DNA from: an uncultured Spirochaetaceae bacterium
Lineage (GTDB): Bacteria; Spirochaetota; Spirochaetia; Sphaerochaetales; Sphaerochaetaceae
Direction of reading: 5' to 3'
Assembly: GCA_944389145.1 (NCBI GenBank)
Contig: CALXLH010000003.1
Span: 62,001-126,000 of the forward strand
Length of the DNA: 64,000 bases
Shown here: positions 49,990-57,990 of the stretch, one piece after another
Position numbering within the stretch: position 1 is the stretch's first letter
How the letters are laid out: each line of letters opens with the position of its first letter
The notes under the pieces: model-generated
Database searches by the model: none
What the model saw: only the letters and a program-made list of their open reading frames with translations
What the model was told of the DNA's origin: nothing
Made by a program: the position numbers and the translations under genes

Positions 49990-50012
49990 AAGGCGCCATA
50001 TCCTGACGCCTT
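49990..50012 (-). terminator. Attenuator-type terminator in the glnA-like leader
   Basis: Minus-strand AAGGCGTC, loop AGGATAT, GGCGCCTT (8 pairs with one G-U), followed by TTTCTCTTTT and then the AGGAGGA ribosome site. It lies between the promoter region and the coding region of the same gene, so it must be read through. A second hairpin (TGTCCTGA...TCAG...GACA, about 50013-50043) precedes it. Confidence 0.7.
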
Positions 50013-50068
50013 TGTCACACTGAGGATACTCCGTATCAGGACATGTTTTCAAGAATCGGGAAGCGATG

Positions 50069-50097
50069 TTGACTATATTCGGCATCTTTGCTAATCC
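50069..50097 (+). promoter_or_regulatory. Promoter of GS III gene
   Basis: TTGACT (50069-50074), a 17-base spacer and TAATCC (50092-50097, weak). The transcript would start near 50104, immediately before a 14-pair hairpin. Confidence 0.45.
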
Positions 50098-50109
50098 TGA
50101 AGTCGCAAC

Positions 50110-50146
50110 AAGGGTGTTGTAGCTGACAGGATGCTATAGCACCCTT
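50110..50146 (+). promoter_or_regulatory. 14-pair hairpin in the GS III leader
   Basis: AAGGGTGTTGTAGC pairs along its whole length (two G-U) with GCTATAGCACCCTT around the loop TGACAGGAT. It sits just before the GGAGGAG ribosome site. It is not followed by a clear T-run, so it may be a binding structure or a mild attenuator. Confidence 0.55.
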
Positions 50147-50167
50147 AATTGCTTTCCGGAGGAGATA

Positions 50168-52258
50168 ATGGAGACTGTATCAGATTACTTCGGCTCGATG
50201 GTTTTCAACGATGACGTGATGAAGGAGCGTCTGCCAAAGGATGTCTATAAGGCACTCAGGCGTACCGTCGATGAAGGCAAGGACCTTGATATAAACGTAG
50301 CGAACTCCGTTGCGAACGCCATGAAGAACTGGGCGCTTGAGAAGGGATGCACGCACTATACGCACTGGTTCCAGCCAATGACCGGGATAACCGCAGAGAA
50401 GCATGAAGCCTTCATCTCTCCTGCTCCCGGAGGCAAGGTCCTCCTTGAATTCTCCGGGAAGGAGCTGATCAAGGGCGAGCCTGATGCTTCGTCATTCCCG
50501 TCAGGCGGCCTCAGGGCTACGTTCGAGGCCAGGGGATACACAGCCTGGGATCCGACCAGCTACGCCTTCATAAAGGATGAGACATTATGCATTCCTACCG
50601 CCTTCTGCTCATACTCCGGAGAGGTCCTGGATAAGAAGACTCCGCTCCTGAGAAGCATGGAAGCTATATCAGAAGAGGCTGTGAAGGTCCTTCATCTCTT
50701 TGGCAAGACCGATGTGAAGAAGGTGAATACGACGGTAGGACCCGAGCAGGAGTATTTCCTGATAGACAAGAAGGACTTTGCCAGGCGTAAGGATCTCATA
50801 TATACGGGCCGTACCCTCCTAGGCGCCCGTGCTCCGAAGGGACAGGAGATGGAGGATCATTATTTCGGAGCCCTCAAGACCCGTGTCTCCGAGTATATGC
50901 AGGATCTGGATAAGGAGCTTTGGAAGCTTGGGATATACGCGAAGACCTCGCATAACGAGGTCGCTCCATCGCAGCATGAGCTTGCCCCGGTCTTCACGAC
51001 TGCTAATATAGCGGTGGACAACAACCAGCTTACGATGGAGATCATGAAGAAGGTCGCTGAGCGCCATGGCTTCGTATGCCTGCTTCATGAGAAGCCATTT
51101 GCCGGCGTCAATGGCTCTGGAAAGCATAACAACTGGGCACTCTCGACCGACAAGGGACAGAATCTGCTAGATCCAGGTGACAATCCTAAGGACAACGCAT
51201 TGTTCCTTCTCTTCGTAGCTGCCGTCATCAAGGCTGTGGATGAGTATCAGGACCTGATACGCATGAGTGCCGCATCTGCGGGAAATGATCATAGGCTCGG
51301 CGGCAATGAAGCACCGCCAGCCATCGTTTCCATGTTCCTCGGAGATGAGCTCACGGAGATCTTCGATTCGATTGCCGAAGGTAAGTCCTCCAGCGGAAAG
51401 AGCAAGGAGGATATGAAGCTTGGGGTCCACGTGCTTCCTGTATTCCCGAAGGACACGACTGATCGCAATAGGACGAGTCCCTTCGCGTTCACCGGCAATA
51501 AGTTCGAGTTCAGGATGCTTGGCTCATCCTTCTCCGTGGCCGGGCCGAACACCGTCATCAACACCGCCGTTGCCAAGGCTCTTAGAGAATTCCATGCGGT
51601 CCTCTCTGCAGCAGATGATTTCGATGCGGCTGTTGCCGACCTTATCCGGGATATCTATATCGCGCACAGGAGGATCGTGTTCAACGGCAACAACTACTCC
51701 CCCGAGTGGGTGGCTGAGGCTAAGAGAAGGGGATTGCTGAATCTCGTCTCGGCTCCGGATGCCTATGACACCTTGATAGCTCCGAAGAATATCTCCCTTT
51801 TCGAGGAGTTCGGCATCTATTCCTCGATCGAGCTTTACTCACGATATGAGATACTCAACGAGGAGTACTCCAAGACGATACATATCGAGGCTCTTACCCT
51901 GATCGATATGATCAACCGACAGGTGCTGCCTGCCGTCATGGAGTTCGCCACTGGCATAGCCCTCGGCCTTGAGGCTAAGAAGAAGGTCCTTCCTGAGATG
52001 GCCTTCGATGCCGAGACGGACAGGCTGGCGAAGGTTGAGGCACTCGCAAGCGATCTTCACAGGGCCGTAAGGGAGCTTGAGAAGTCCGTTGCCGTCGCCT
52101 CTGAGTATGAAGGCTCCTCGCTTGCCCATTTCTCACGCAATGAGATCCTTCCCGCGATGGAGGAGGTGAGGAGAAGCGCTGATGAGCTTGAGCTTATAGT
52201 AGGGCAGAAGAGCTGGCCGTATCCGACATACGGTGAGATGCTGTTCTATATCGACTGA
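50168..52258 (+). CDS. glnN: Glutamine synthetase type III
   Basis: A 696-residue GS III, the large dodecameric form common in anaerobic gut bacteria. It begins SDYFGSMVFNDDVMKERLPK; family blocks include HYTHWFQPMTGITAEKHEAF, VGPEQEYFLIDKKDF, SQHELAPVF, CLLHEKPFAGVNGSGKHNNW and KFEFRMLGSS. It makes glutamine from glutamate, ammonia and ATP. GGAGGAG precedes ATG 50168. It is divergent from the GS I-like/ANTAR/pyrG operon, so two glutamine synthetase-family genes share one intergenic region. Confidence 0.97.
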   Translation: METVSDYFGSMVFNDDVMKERLPKDVYKALRRTVDEGKDLDINVANSVANAMKNWALEKGCTHYTHWFQPMTGITAEKHEAFISPAPGGKVLLEFSGKELIKGEPDASSFPSGGLRATFEARGYTAWDPTSYAFIKDETLCIPTAFCSYSGEVLDKKTPLLRSMEAISEEAVKVLHLFGKTDVKKVNTTVGPEQEYFLIDKKDFARRKDLIYTGRTLLGARAPKGQEMEDHYFGALKTRVSEYMQDLDKELWKLGIYAKTSHNEVAPSQHELAPVFTTANIAVDNNQLTMEIMKKVAERHGFVCLLHEKPFAGVNGSGKHNNWALSTDKGQNLLDPGDNPKDNALFLLFVAAVIKAVDEYQDLIRMSAASAGNDHRLGGNEAPPAIVSMFLGDELTEIFDSIAEGKSSSGKSKEDMKLGVHVLPVFPKDTTDRNRTSPFAFTGNKFEFRMLGSSFSVAGPNTVINTAVAKALREFHAVLSAADDFDAAVADLIRDIYIAHRRIVFNGNNYSPEWVAEAKRRGLLNLVSAPDAYDTLIAPKNISLFEEFGIYSSIELYSRYEILNEEYSKTIHIEALTLIDMINRQVLPAVMEFATGIALGLEAKKKVLPEMAFDAETDRLAKVEALASDLHRAVRELEKSVAVASEYEGSSLAHFSRNEILPAMEEVRRSADELELIVGQKSWPYPTYGEMLFYID

Positions 52259-52262
52259 ATCC

Positions 52263-52287
52263 AAGGTCGCCGTAAGGCGGCCTTCTT
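52263..52287 (+). terminator. Rho-independent terminator of glnN
   Basis: AAGG-T-CGCC-GTAA-GGCG-G-CCTT followed by CTTC, directly after the stop. It lies only a few bases before the -10 box of the next gene. Confidence 0.7.
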
Positions 52288-52292
52288 CATGA

Positions 52293-52298
52293 TATAAT
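52293..52298 (+). promoter_or_regulatory. -10 box of the mutarotase operon (leaderless)
   Basis: Consensus TATAAT ends six bases before ATG 52305. The -35 position falls in the preceding terminator and is not consensus. Confidence 0.5.
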
Positions 52299-52304
52299 CG
52301 ATCC

Positions 52305-53138
52305 ATGATCACGATACATGATGACAGGATTTCGCTTACGGCAGATGAGAATGACGGGCTTACCGTCGTATCCTTGAGATATAACGGCATAGAGACGATC
52401 GAGGCCGACGAGGAGCGGATCAGGAAGGGCGTTACATACGGCATCCCCATACTCTTTCCGACCCCTAACCGCATAAGCGGCGGCTGCTACACATTCAATG
52501 GCCGTACGATCGAAGGAGAGATGCACGGTACTCTCCGCCATGCCAGATTCGGCATCATCTCCCATGCCGATGATTCCATAGAGGCTGAGATACCGTTCTC
52601 AGCCCTTGGTAGCCTCTTCCCCTATGATGGTCATTTCCATCTCCACCTCCATCTATCGGGAGGAGCCGTGATCTGGGACTTCTCCATCCGGAATGAAGGT
52701 GAGGAACCCCTTGCCTTCGGCCTTGCCCTCCATCCGTTCTTCTGCAAGCAGGATGGCATGAGATTCTCCTCGACGCTTGAGTATGAGATGGAGGCCAGCG
52801 ATGAGAAACTCCCTTCAGGGCGATGGACAAGGACCGATTATGGCAGCGAGAAGGATGTGGCAGGAATGGATATCGATACCGTGTTCTTCTCCGACAGCAC
52901 CATCAGAAGCAGCCTTGTATCGAAAGCATACTCGATAGAAATAACAGGAAGCGATGACTTCGATCATGTCGTCGTATTCACCTCTCCTGACAGATCCTTC
53001 ATCTGCGTGGAGCCCCAGACCTGTTCCACCGATGCTCACAATATGTACGCCAAGGGCCTGAAGAAGGAATCAGGGCTCATCATCGTCCCAGGAGAATCTA
53101 GGCATGAGCTATCAGTGAGGATGGCATTCAGCGGCTAG
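52305..53138 (+). CDS. Aldose 1-epimerase (mutarotase) family protein
   Basis: A 277-residue beta-sandwich protein. GIPILFPTPNRISGGCYTFNG, MHGTLRHARFGI and the late FICVEPQTCSTDAHN (catalytic Glu in VEPQ) follow the YeaD/galM-like family. It interconverts anomers of free or phosphorylated hexoses. There is no signal peptide. It is followed one base later by the chromate transporter pair and is probably co-transcribed with it, though the link is not functional in an obvious way. Confidence 0.88.
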   Translation: MITIHDDRISLTADENDGLTVVSLRYNGIETIEADEERIRKGVTYGIPILFPTPNRISGGCYTFNGRTIEGEMHGTLRHARFGIISHADDSIEAEIPFSALGSLFPYDGHFHLHLHLSGGAVIWDFSIRNEGEEPLAFGLALHPFFCKQDGMRFSSTLEYEMEASDEKLPSGRWTRTDYGSEKDVAGMDIDTVFFSDSTIRSSLVSKAYSIEITGSDDFDHVVVFTSPDRSFICVEPQTCSTDAHNMYAKGLKKESGLIIVPGESRHELSVRMAFSG

Positions 53139-53139
53139 G

Positions 53140-53727
53140 ATGAGGGTGAGCAACAGGAGAGGACAGATACTTGCAGAGCTGCTGCTGACATTCATGAAGA
53201 TTGGATTCTTCACCTTCGGTGGCGGCTATGCGATGATTGCTGTGCTTGAGGACAGCTGCGTTGAGAAGAGGGGATGGATAACCCATGACGAGATGATGGA
53301 CGTGACCGTCATCGCGGAGTCTACTCCCGGTCCGATAGCGATCAACTGCGCGACCTATGTAGGCTATCGTCAGGCAGGGCTGATCGGTGCGATAGTGGCG
53401 ACGCTTGGAATCATCATCCCTTCATTCCTCGTGATATATATCATCTCGATGTTCCTCGATGACTTCCTTGAGATCGAGGTGATCGCCAACGCGTTCAATG
53501 GGATAAGGCTTGCTGTCGGTATACTGATACTCGACGCGGCCTTCAATATGATCCGGAAGATGAAGCAAAGGGTCTTTCCCCGGATAGTGATGGTCTCATC
53601 CTTCGTGGCTATGCTTCTGATAGATATCCTCGCCTGGAATTTCTCTTCCATCAGCCTGATGCTCATAGCCGCAGCCATCAGCCTTGCTCTCTTCGTCATA
53701 GACGAAGGAAGGATGGCGAGAAGATGA
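53140..53727 (+). CDS. Chromate transporter (ChrA) half, N-type
   Basis: A 195-residue protein with about five or six membrane segments. FMKIGFFTFGGGYAMIAVLEDSCVEKRGW and ESTPGPIAINCATYVGYRQAGLIGA are the ChrA domain motifs (FxFGGG and PGP). Two-gene ChrA systems need both halves. It overlaps the next gene by four bases. In anaerobes the natural substrate may be another anion such as sulfate, so chromate is only the family label. Confidence 0.92.
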   Translation: MRVSNRRGQILAELLLTFMKIGFFTFGGGYAMIAVLEDSCVEKRGWITHDEMMDVTVIAESTPGPIAINCATYVGYRQAGLIGAIVATLGIIIPSFLVIYIISMFLDDFLEIEVIANAFNGIRLAVGILILDAAFNMIRKMKQRVFPRIVMVSSFVAMLLIDILAWNFSSISLMLIAAAISLALFVIDEGRMARR

Positions 53728-54272
53728 TCTACCTCGATCTGCTCCTGGGATTCCTTCGCGTAGGCTGCTTCGCCTTCGGAGGCGCGTATGGTGCCATCCC
53801 CCTCATACGGGATGTGGTGTTATCATACGGCTGGCTTGATGATGAGGCGCTTGCATATATGATCGCTGTCAGTGAAAGTACCCCTGGGCCTATAATGGTG
53901 AATCTTGCGACGTATATAGGCAGCAGCCAGGCAGGACTCCTAGGCGCGATACTTGCCACCACTGCTGTGGTTCTTCCATCATTCATCGTGATCCTGCTAA
54001 TAACCTCCGCTCTGAGGACTGTATTGAAAAACAGTTACGTTCAGGCCGTTCTGAGAGGCTTGAAGCCCTGCATCATCGGCATAATCCTTGCAACAGGACT
54101 CTATATGACAGCAAGCAGCTGCATATCTGAAAACATGCTCGATATGAAGGCCGCCATCATCACCCTTATCCTTGCACTCATAATGTGGGGAACTCGTCCG
54201 ATTCTAAGGAAGAAGATCTCCCCGATAACACTGATCCTTATAGCCGCGATCCTAGGAGTGATAGCCTATTAA
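53724..54272 (+). CDS. Chromate transporter (ChrA) half, C-type
   Basis: A 182-residue partner of the previous gene, with the same motifs: FLRVGCFAFGGAYGAIPLI and ESTPGPIMVNLATYIGSSQAG. There are about five membrane segments. ATGA couples it to the first half. It is followed by a strong GC hairpin and is convergent with the lipoprotein gene. Confidence 0.92.
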   Translation: MIYLDLLLGFLRVGCFAFGGAYGAIPLIRDVVLSYGWLDDEALAYMIAVSESTPGPIMVNLATYIGSSQAGLLGAILATTAVVLPSFIVILLITSALRTVLKNSYVQAVLRGLKPCIIGIILATGLYMTASSCISENMLDMKAAIITLILALIMWGTRPILRKKISPITLILIAAILGVIAY

Positions 54273-54278
54273 CGATAA

Positions 54279-54302
54279 TGCCCCAGCGGGGAGGCTGGGG
54301 CA
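54279..54302. terminator. Strong hairpin between chrA and lipoprotein genes
   Basis: TGCCCCAGC / GCTGGGGCA, 9 perfect pairs with a 6-base loop. There is no T-run on the plus side; it probably serves both convergent units. Confidence 0.5.
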
Positions 54303-54322
54303 AGGAATGAAGATAACTGATC

Positions 54323-55921
54323 TCATTCTGTTTGATCAGGAGGGGTTACCTCTGGATATAAACTGTCATCTGCAAGGATTTCCGCGAGGTTCCAGTTTTC
54401 ATAGATAGGTTTTTTCTCTATAGCGGTAAGAAGGTCTGCCTTCGACCAGTTATTACTAAAATCAGTTCCGAAGGTTCCATTTTCCTTATTATAGTAAACA
54501 GATTGATACATTGGCTCTAGTCTGGCCGCAAGATAAGAAAGCTCTTGGATTATAGTTTCTATGTTATTGATATCTATTGTAGCTACGTATTCTTCATATT
54601 TTACTTTTTCGATTTGTTCTGGTTTTATGGCTTTGTATGAGATGTAGCCTATTATATTCGTATCCGAATGGAACAGGGCTTGCATATGTGAGCAGGTCGT
54701 CTGGTCTTCGGTACCTCCCAATGCAGCATTATTACTTGAAGTAAAAAGTACATATGTGGATGTCTCGCCATCGAGAACATTATCCTGATTTTTTATTTTC
54801 GAACCTTTTGTAATGGCATAATAATCCATGTAGACTTCATTCCCGAGTCCATCATCCCCGACATGGAAATTTTTGAATCTGATAATCTGGTTGTAATCAA
54901 ACGTTTGATTATCTATGTCATATATGATTTCTACAGCAAGATCATTAGCTGTTCCTTTATATATGATTTTGCCATCTTCATTCTTGGATATTGTCAGGTT
55001 GATTTCTTGCCCGAATATAGTTTTATCAATTGATGATTCTGAAGTATTGCCAGAAAAACCTGTGATTGCAGGAAGGACCATATTATACATTAGCATAATA
55101 CCTTCCTGAGGGGCTTCTTCAGGGCCTTCTGCAGTGGATTTACTAAGCATATTTCTAGCAGTTGTTCCATCAAGAGAGGCTTCTATGAATGTCGGAATCG
55201 GGACTCCGGATGTTTCATCAGGATTTTCTTCGTCAGGAGGCGTTACCGGATCATCTCCACCTTCACCAGTTCCTGGGTTCTCTTCTTCCCCCGGAGGTGT
55301 AACAGTACCACCGCCACCACCGCCTGATGCACCACCACCTGCTTCATTACCTGATCCTGTCACAGCTGTTGCTTCTTCATCAGCTATCGTGATGGTTGCT
55401 GTAGAGGACTCTGGGAGGTTGTTGATCGTTACCTGTACGCTTGTCGTTGAGAGTACTCCATCGGTGATCGTTGCCTTGACTTCCGCTGTTGCGTTGGCAC
55501 TCTCTGGGATATCTATCGATACTGGTACAGGATTGCCGTTTCCTGATGATACCTCAAGCCTTGCCGTGGTTTTTGCGGAGTAGGTGGTTGCGGAGAATGA
55601 GGTTCCGTCCGTGGTTCCTGTGAATTCGAACTCAATGCTTCCTGCAGTTATCTTCAGGGAGCCGGAGGTGTAGCCATTGAATGTGGCTATGGCCTTAATG
55701 GATGCTTCCTCTGCGGCCTTTGCCTGAGGGTATTCGTACTTTACGTCGATACCATCCTTGCCGGAGAAGGCATCCTTAAGGATCGTCTCTACGTTGATTC
55801 CGTTCTTCACGGCATCGATATCTTCCTGAGATGGCGCAGGTGTTCCTGTGCTGTTGCTGCATGAGGAGAATGCAAACAGAATCAGCGCGATTGAAAGCAA
55901 TACGAGCGGTAGCTTCTTCAT
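54323..55921 (-). CDS. Large lipoprotein with Gly/Pro/Glu linker
   Basis: A 532-residue secreted lipoprotein. The type II signal peptide is followed by Cys21 in the lipobox FSSC. An N-terminal domain (about 25-190) reads like repeated Ig-like strands rich in Ser/Thr; a low-complexity linker (about 190-245: Gly runs, then TPPGEEENPGTGEGG) leads to a C-terminal domain of about 285 residues I do not recognise. The C-terminal half is AT-richer than the rest of the window. AAGGAG precedes ATG 55921. Its promoter contains a nine-G run, so expression is probably phase variable. Surface exposure is likely. Confidence 0.85.
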   Translation of the reverse strand: MKKLPLVLLSIALILFAFSSCSNSTGTPAPSQEDIDAVKNGINVETILKDAFSGKDGIDVKYEYPQAKAAEEASIKAIATFNGYTSGSLKITAGSIEFEFTGTTDGTSFSATTYSAKTTARLEVSSGNGNPVPVSIDIPESANATAEVKATITDGVLSTTSVQVTINNLPESSTATITIADEEATAVTGSGNEAGGGASGGGGGGTVTPPGEEENPGTGEGGDDPVTPPDEENPDETSGVPIPTFIEASLDGTTARNMLSKSTAEGPEEAPQEGIMLMYNMVLPAITGFSGNTSESSIDKTIFGQEINLTISKNEDGKIIYKGTANDLAVEIIYDIDNQTFDYNQIIRFKNFHVGDDGLGNEVYMDYYAITKGSKIKNQDNVLDGETSTYVLFTSSNNAALGGTEDQTTCSHMQALFHSDTNIIGYISYKAIKPEQIEKVKYEEYVATIDINNIETIIQELSYLAARLEPMYQSVYYNKENGTFGTDFSNNWSKADLLTAIEKKPIYENWNLAEILADDSLYPEVTPPDQTE

Positions 55922-55948
55922 ATGATGGATAACTCCTTGTTGGCAAAG

Positions 55949-55977
55949 AGTATACCCCCCCCCGTTGATATAATCAA
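55949..55977 (-). promoter_or_regulatory. Lipoprotein promoter with poly-G spacer (phase-variable)
   Basis: Minus-strand TTGATT (55972-55977), a spacer of exactly 17 bases ending in nine consecutive G (plus-strand C run 55955-55963), then TATACT (55949-55954). Gain or loss of a G would change the spacer from the optimal 17. Confidence 0.8.
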
Positions 55978-56023
55978 TATCGCAATGGATGAAATAGGGC
56001 CACCTTCCGATGGCCCCGATGGA

Positions 56024-56182
56024 TCAGCCCTCCTGGGAGAACTCTTCCTTTCCTGCTCCGCAAAGCGGGCATACCCAGTCCTCTGGTACGTCTTCCCACT
56101 TCGTTCCCGGTGCGATTCCGTTATCAGGATCGCCTGCTGCCTCGTCATAGACATAACCGCAGAGGTTGCATACATACTTCAT
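56024..56182 (-). CDS. Rubredoxin
   Basis: A 52-residue iron protein. The four iron ligands are Cys5/Cys8 (VCNLCGY) and Cys38/Cys41 (VCPLCGAGK), with the typical [12 protein letters not shown] between. It carries electrons in the cytoplasm, often to oxygen- or peroxide-detoxifying enzymes of anaerobes. ATG 56182 follows GGAGG; the frame open to 56245 is promoter sequence. An operator-like GATAA/TTATC array lies between the -10 box and the ribosome site. Confidence 0.97.
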   Translation of the reverse strand: MKYVCNLCGYVYDEAAGDPDNGIAPGTKWEDVPEDWVCPLCGAGKEEFSQEG

Positions 56183-56194
56183 GATAAAGCCTCC

Positions 56195-56213
56195 ATTATC
56201 GATAATCGTTATC
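56195..56213. promoter_or_regulatory. GATAA/TTATC operator array before rubredoxin (Fur/PerR-like)
   Basis: ATTATCGATAATCGTTATC contains a perfect 12-base palindrome (ATTATCGATAAT) overlapping GATAA-TCG-TTATC, giving three alternating half-sites. It covers the region just after the expected transcription start, where a repressor would block. The pattern resembles iron or peroxide regulator boxes. Confidence 0.5.
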
Positions 56214-56216
56214 AAT

Positions 56217-56245
56217 AAGATAGCCCCTATATAGCCATTAGTCAA
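56217..56245 (-). promoter_or_regulatory. Rubredoxin promoter
   Basis: Minus-strand TTGACT (56240-56245), a 17-base spacer and TATCTT (56217-56222). Confidence 0.6.
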
Positions 56246-56331
56246 TGATATCTTATCCTTTCATGGGGTGGCTCCTGTATGCTTGAAGGGGAAGGATATT
56301 GTAAGGATCCTCGGATTTAATTCAGTATAAT

Positions 56332-56373
56332 ATTATTAATCATAATGAATTGTTAACGGAATATTATGAATAA
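56332..56373. repeat. AT-rich imperfect inverted repeat upstream of the sodium symporter
   Basis: ATTATTAATCATAAT (56332-56346) and ATTATGAATAAT (56362-56373) are inverted copies apart from a three-base insertion. They lie about 80-120 bases before the gene and just after a TATAAT (56326-56331). This is a possible operator. Confidence 0.35.
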
Positions 56374-56451
56374 TTACTTGTCTTTGCCTCTTTTTGTTGC
56401 AAGTCCGTCCGTTATAGGTGAGACTTTATGTATCAATGCAAAGGAGGTCAT

Positions 56452-57918
56452 ATGGACCTTAATATTGGAGCATTAATCATAGTCGCCGGCTATCTGATCG
56501 GTATGCTGGTCATCGGATTCGTCGTTGGTAAGATCAACATAAAGACCAGCAAGGATTATATGATCGCAGGTCGCAGGATGGGGCTTTTCATGGTCGCCTT
56601 CTCGCTCTCTGCAAACAACATCGGAGGAGGCTCTACCACCGGACTGGCGGATAAGGCCTTCGGTTCATGGGGCATGAGCGCCATATGGTACGTCCTTGCC
56701 GCGTCGATCGCCATGATTCCCCTGGCATATTTTGCTCCCCGCATCCGCAAGACGATGGCAGTGACTATCCCTGAGGTCATAGGAAGGAGATTCGGAAAGG
56801 GTAGTTCCGTGTTCTCCGCCGTCCTTAACATCCTTGCCCTGTTCTGCCTTACCTCTAGTCAGGTAGCGGCTTCGGGCTCAGTCGTCGCAACCCTTACCGG
56901 TATCCCGATGAATGTCTGCCTCATCATCGCAGGTATCATAATCATCCTCTATACCACGCTCGGAGGAATGATCGCTGACCAGATCTCCGACCTCGTGCAG
57001 TTCCTTATCATCCTCGTAGGCCTTGCGATAGCGACGCCTATCGTCATAAGCGGCTGCGGTGGATGGGATGCGATCTCCGCCCAGCTTCCGGGAGAGAAGC
57101 TTGATTTCGATAGCATCGGCTGGGTCGTGATCATCGGCTACATCTTCAATTACTTCTGCACCTTCCTCTCCGGTCCTGAGATGATCAGCCGCTTCGAGAG
57201 CGCGAAGGATGAGAAGACGGCTTTCCGCGCGTCCCTGCTATCTGGTGTCCTGATGGCTGCCATGGCGGTATTCCCGACTCTTCTCGGCCTTGCTGCTTAC
57301 GCCATGAAGGACAGTATCCCAGGCCTCACCGGAGCCACTGCCATGATGAGCGTCACCGAGCATTTCGCTCCTACTATCGTCACCGGAATCGTATCCGCGG
57401 CCATCATCTCTGCCACGATGAGCAGCGCTGACTCGAATCTCCTGTGCATGTCCACTATGTTCATGAACGATATCATGCTGCAGTACAGCGATAAGGCAAG
57501 GATGTTTGATGATAAGCAGACGATATTCTGGACAAGATTCTGCAATGTCGTGTTCTGCATCATCGCGATGTTCATATCGCTGTTTGGAATCAATATCGTC
57601 ATGATGAATACCTTTGCCTTTGCGATAAGGTGCGCAGGTCCGTTTGCCGCATATGGCCTTGGCATGGTGGTCCCCCGCGCGACAAGGCACTCCGGAAGCA
57701 TCTCGATCATCACCGGTACGATCGGTGTCGTGTTCTGGCAGATCCTTTCTGGCGGAGATTTCTATCTGGGAGTGCTCCCTGTCGTGTTCGGCTGCGCGGT
57801 TGGAGCGCTGACGTTCCTCATCGTGAACCTCATCGAGTGGAAGATGGGCGTGGAGCCGGCTCCATCGGCCTTCCTTACGCCAGAGCAGGTGAGGAAGATA
57901 GAGGCTGAGGAGAGATAA
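56452..57918 (+). CDS. Sodium:solute symporter family transporter
   Basis: A permease of about 488 residues with about 13 membrane segments, of the SSS family. SKDYMIAGRRMGLFMVAFSLSANNIGGG is the conserved TM1-TM2 region with the sodium-site residues, followed by IWYVLAAS, PEVIGRRFGKGSS and AAIISATMSSADSNLL in TM8, the usual sodium-binding segment. The substrate is unknown. ATG 56452 is preceded by AAGGAGGT, a perfect anti-16S match, favouring it over ATG 56428. A terminator follows. Confidence 0.93.
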   Translation: MDLNIGALIIVAGYLIGMLVIGFVVGKINIKTSKDYMIAGRRMGLFMVAFSLSANNIGGGSTTGLADKAFGSWGMSAIWYVLAASIAMIPLAYFAPRIRKTMAVTIPEVIGRRFGKGSSVFSAVLNILALFCLTSSQVAASGSVVATLTGIPMNVCLIIAGIIIILYTTLGGMIADQISDLVQFLIILVGLAIATPIVISGCGGWDAISAQLPGEKLDFDSIGWVVIIGYIFNYFCTFLSGPEMISRFESAKDEKTAFRASLLSGVLMAAMAVFPTLLGLAAYAMKDSIPGLTGATAMMSVTEHFAPTIVTGIVSAAIISATMSSADSNLLCMSTMFMNDIMLQYSDKARMFDDKQTIFWTRFCNVVFCIIAMFISLFGINIVMMNTFAFAIRCAGPFAAYGLGMVVPRATRHSGSISIITGTIGVVFWQILSGGDFYLGVLPVVFGCAVGALTFLIVNLIEWKMGVEPAPSAFLTPEQVRKIEAEER

Positions 57919-57938
57919 TCACATTGTCCACGATACTG

Positions 57939-57964
57939 GGGGCTGGGCTGATCCCGGCCCCTTT
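57939..57964 (+). terminator. Rho-independent terminator of the symporter gene
   Basis: GGGGC-T-GGG, loop CTGAT, CCC-G-GCCCC, followed by TTTG. Confidence 0.75.
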
Positions 57965-57990
57965 GCTATCATCAGGCTAGGAGATTCGAT

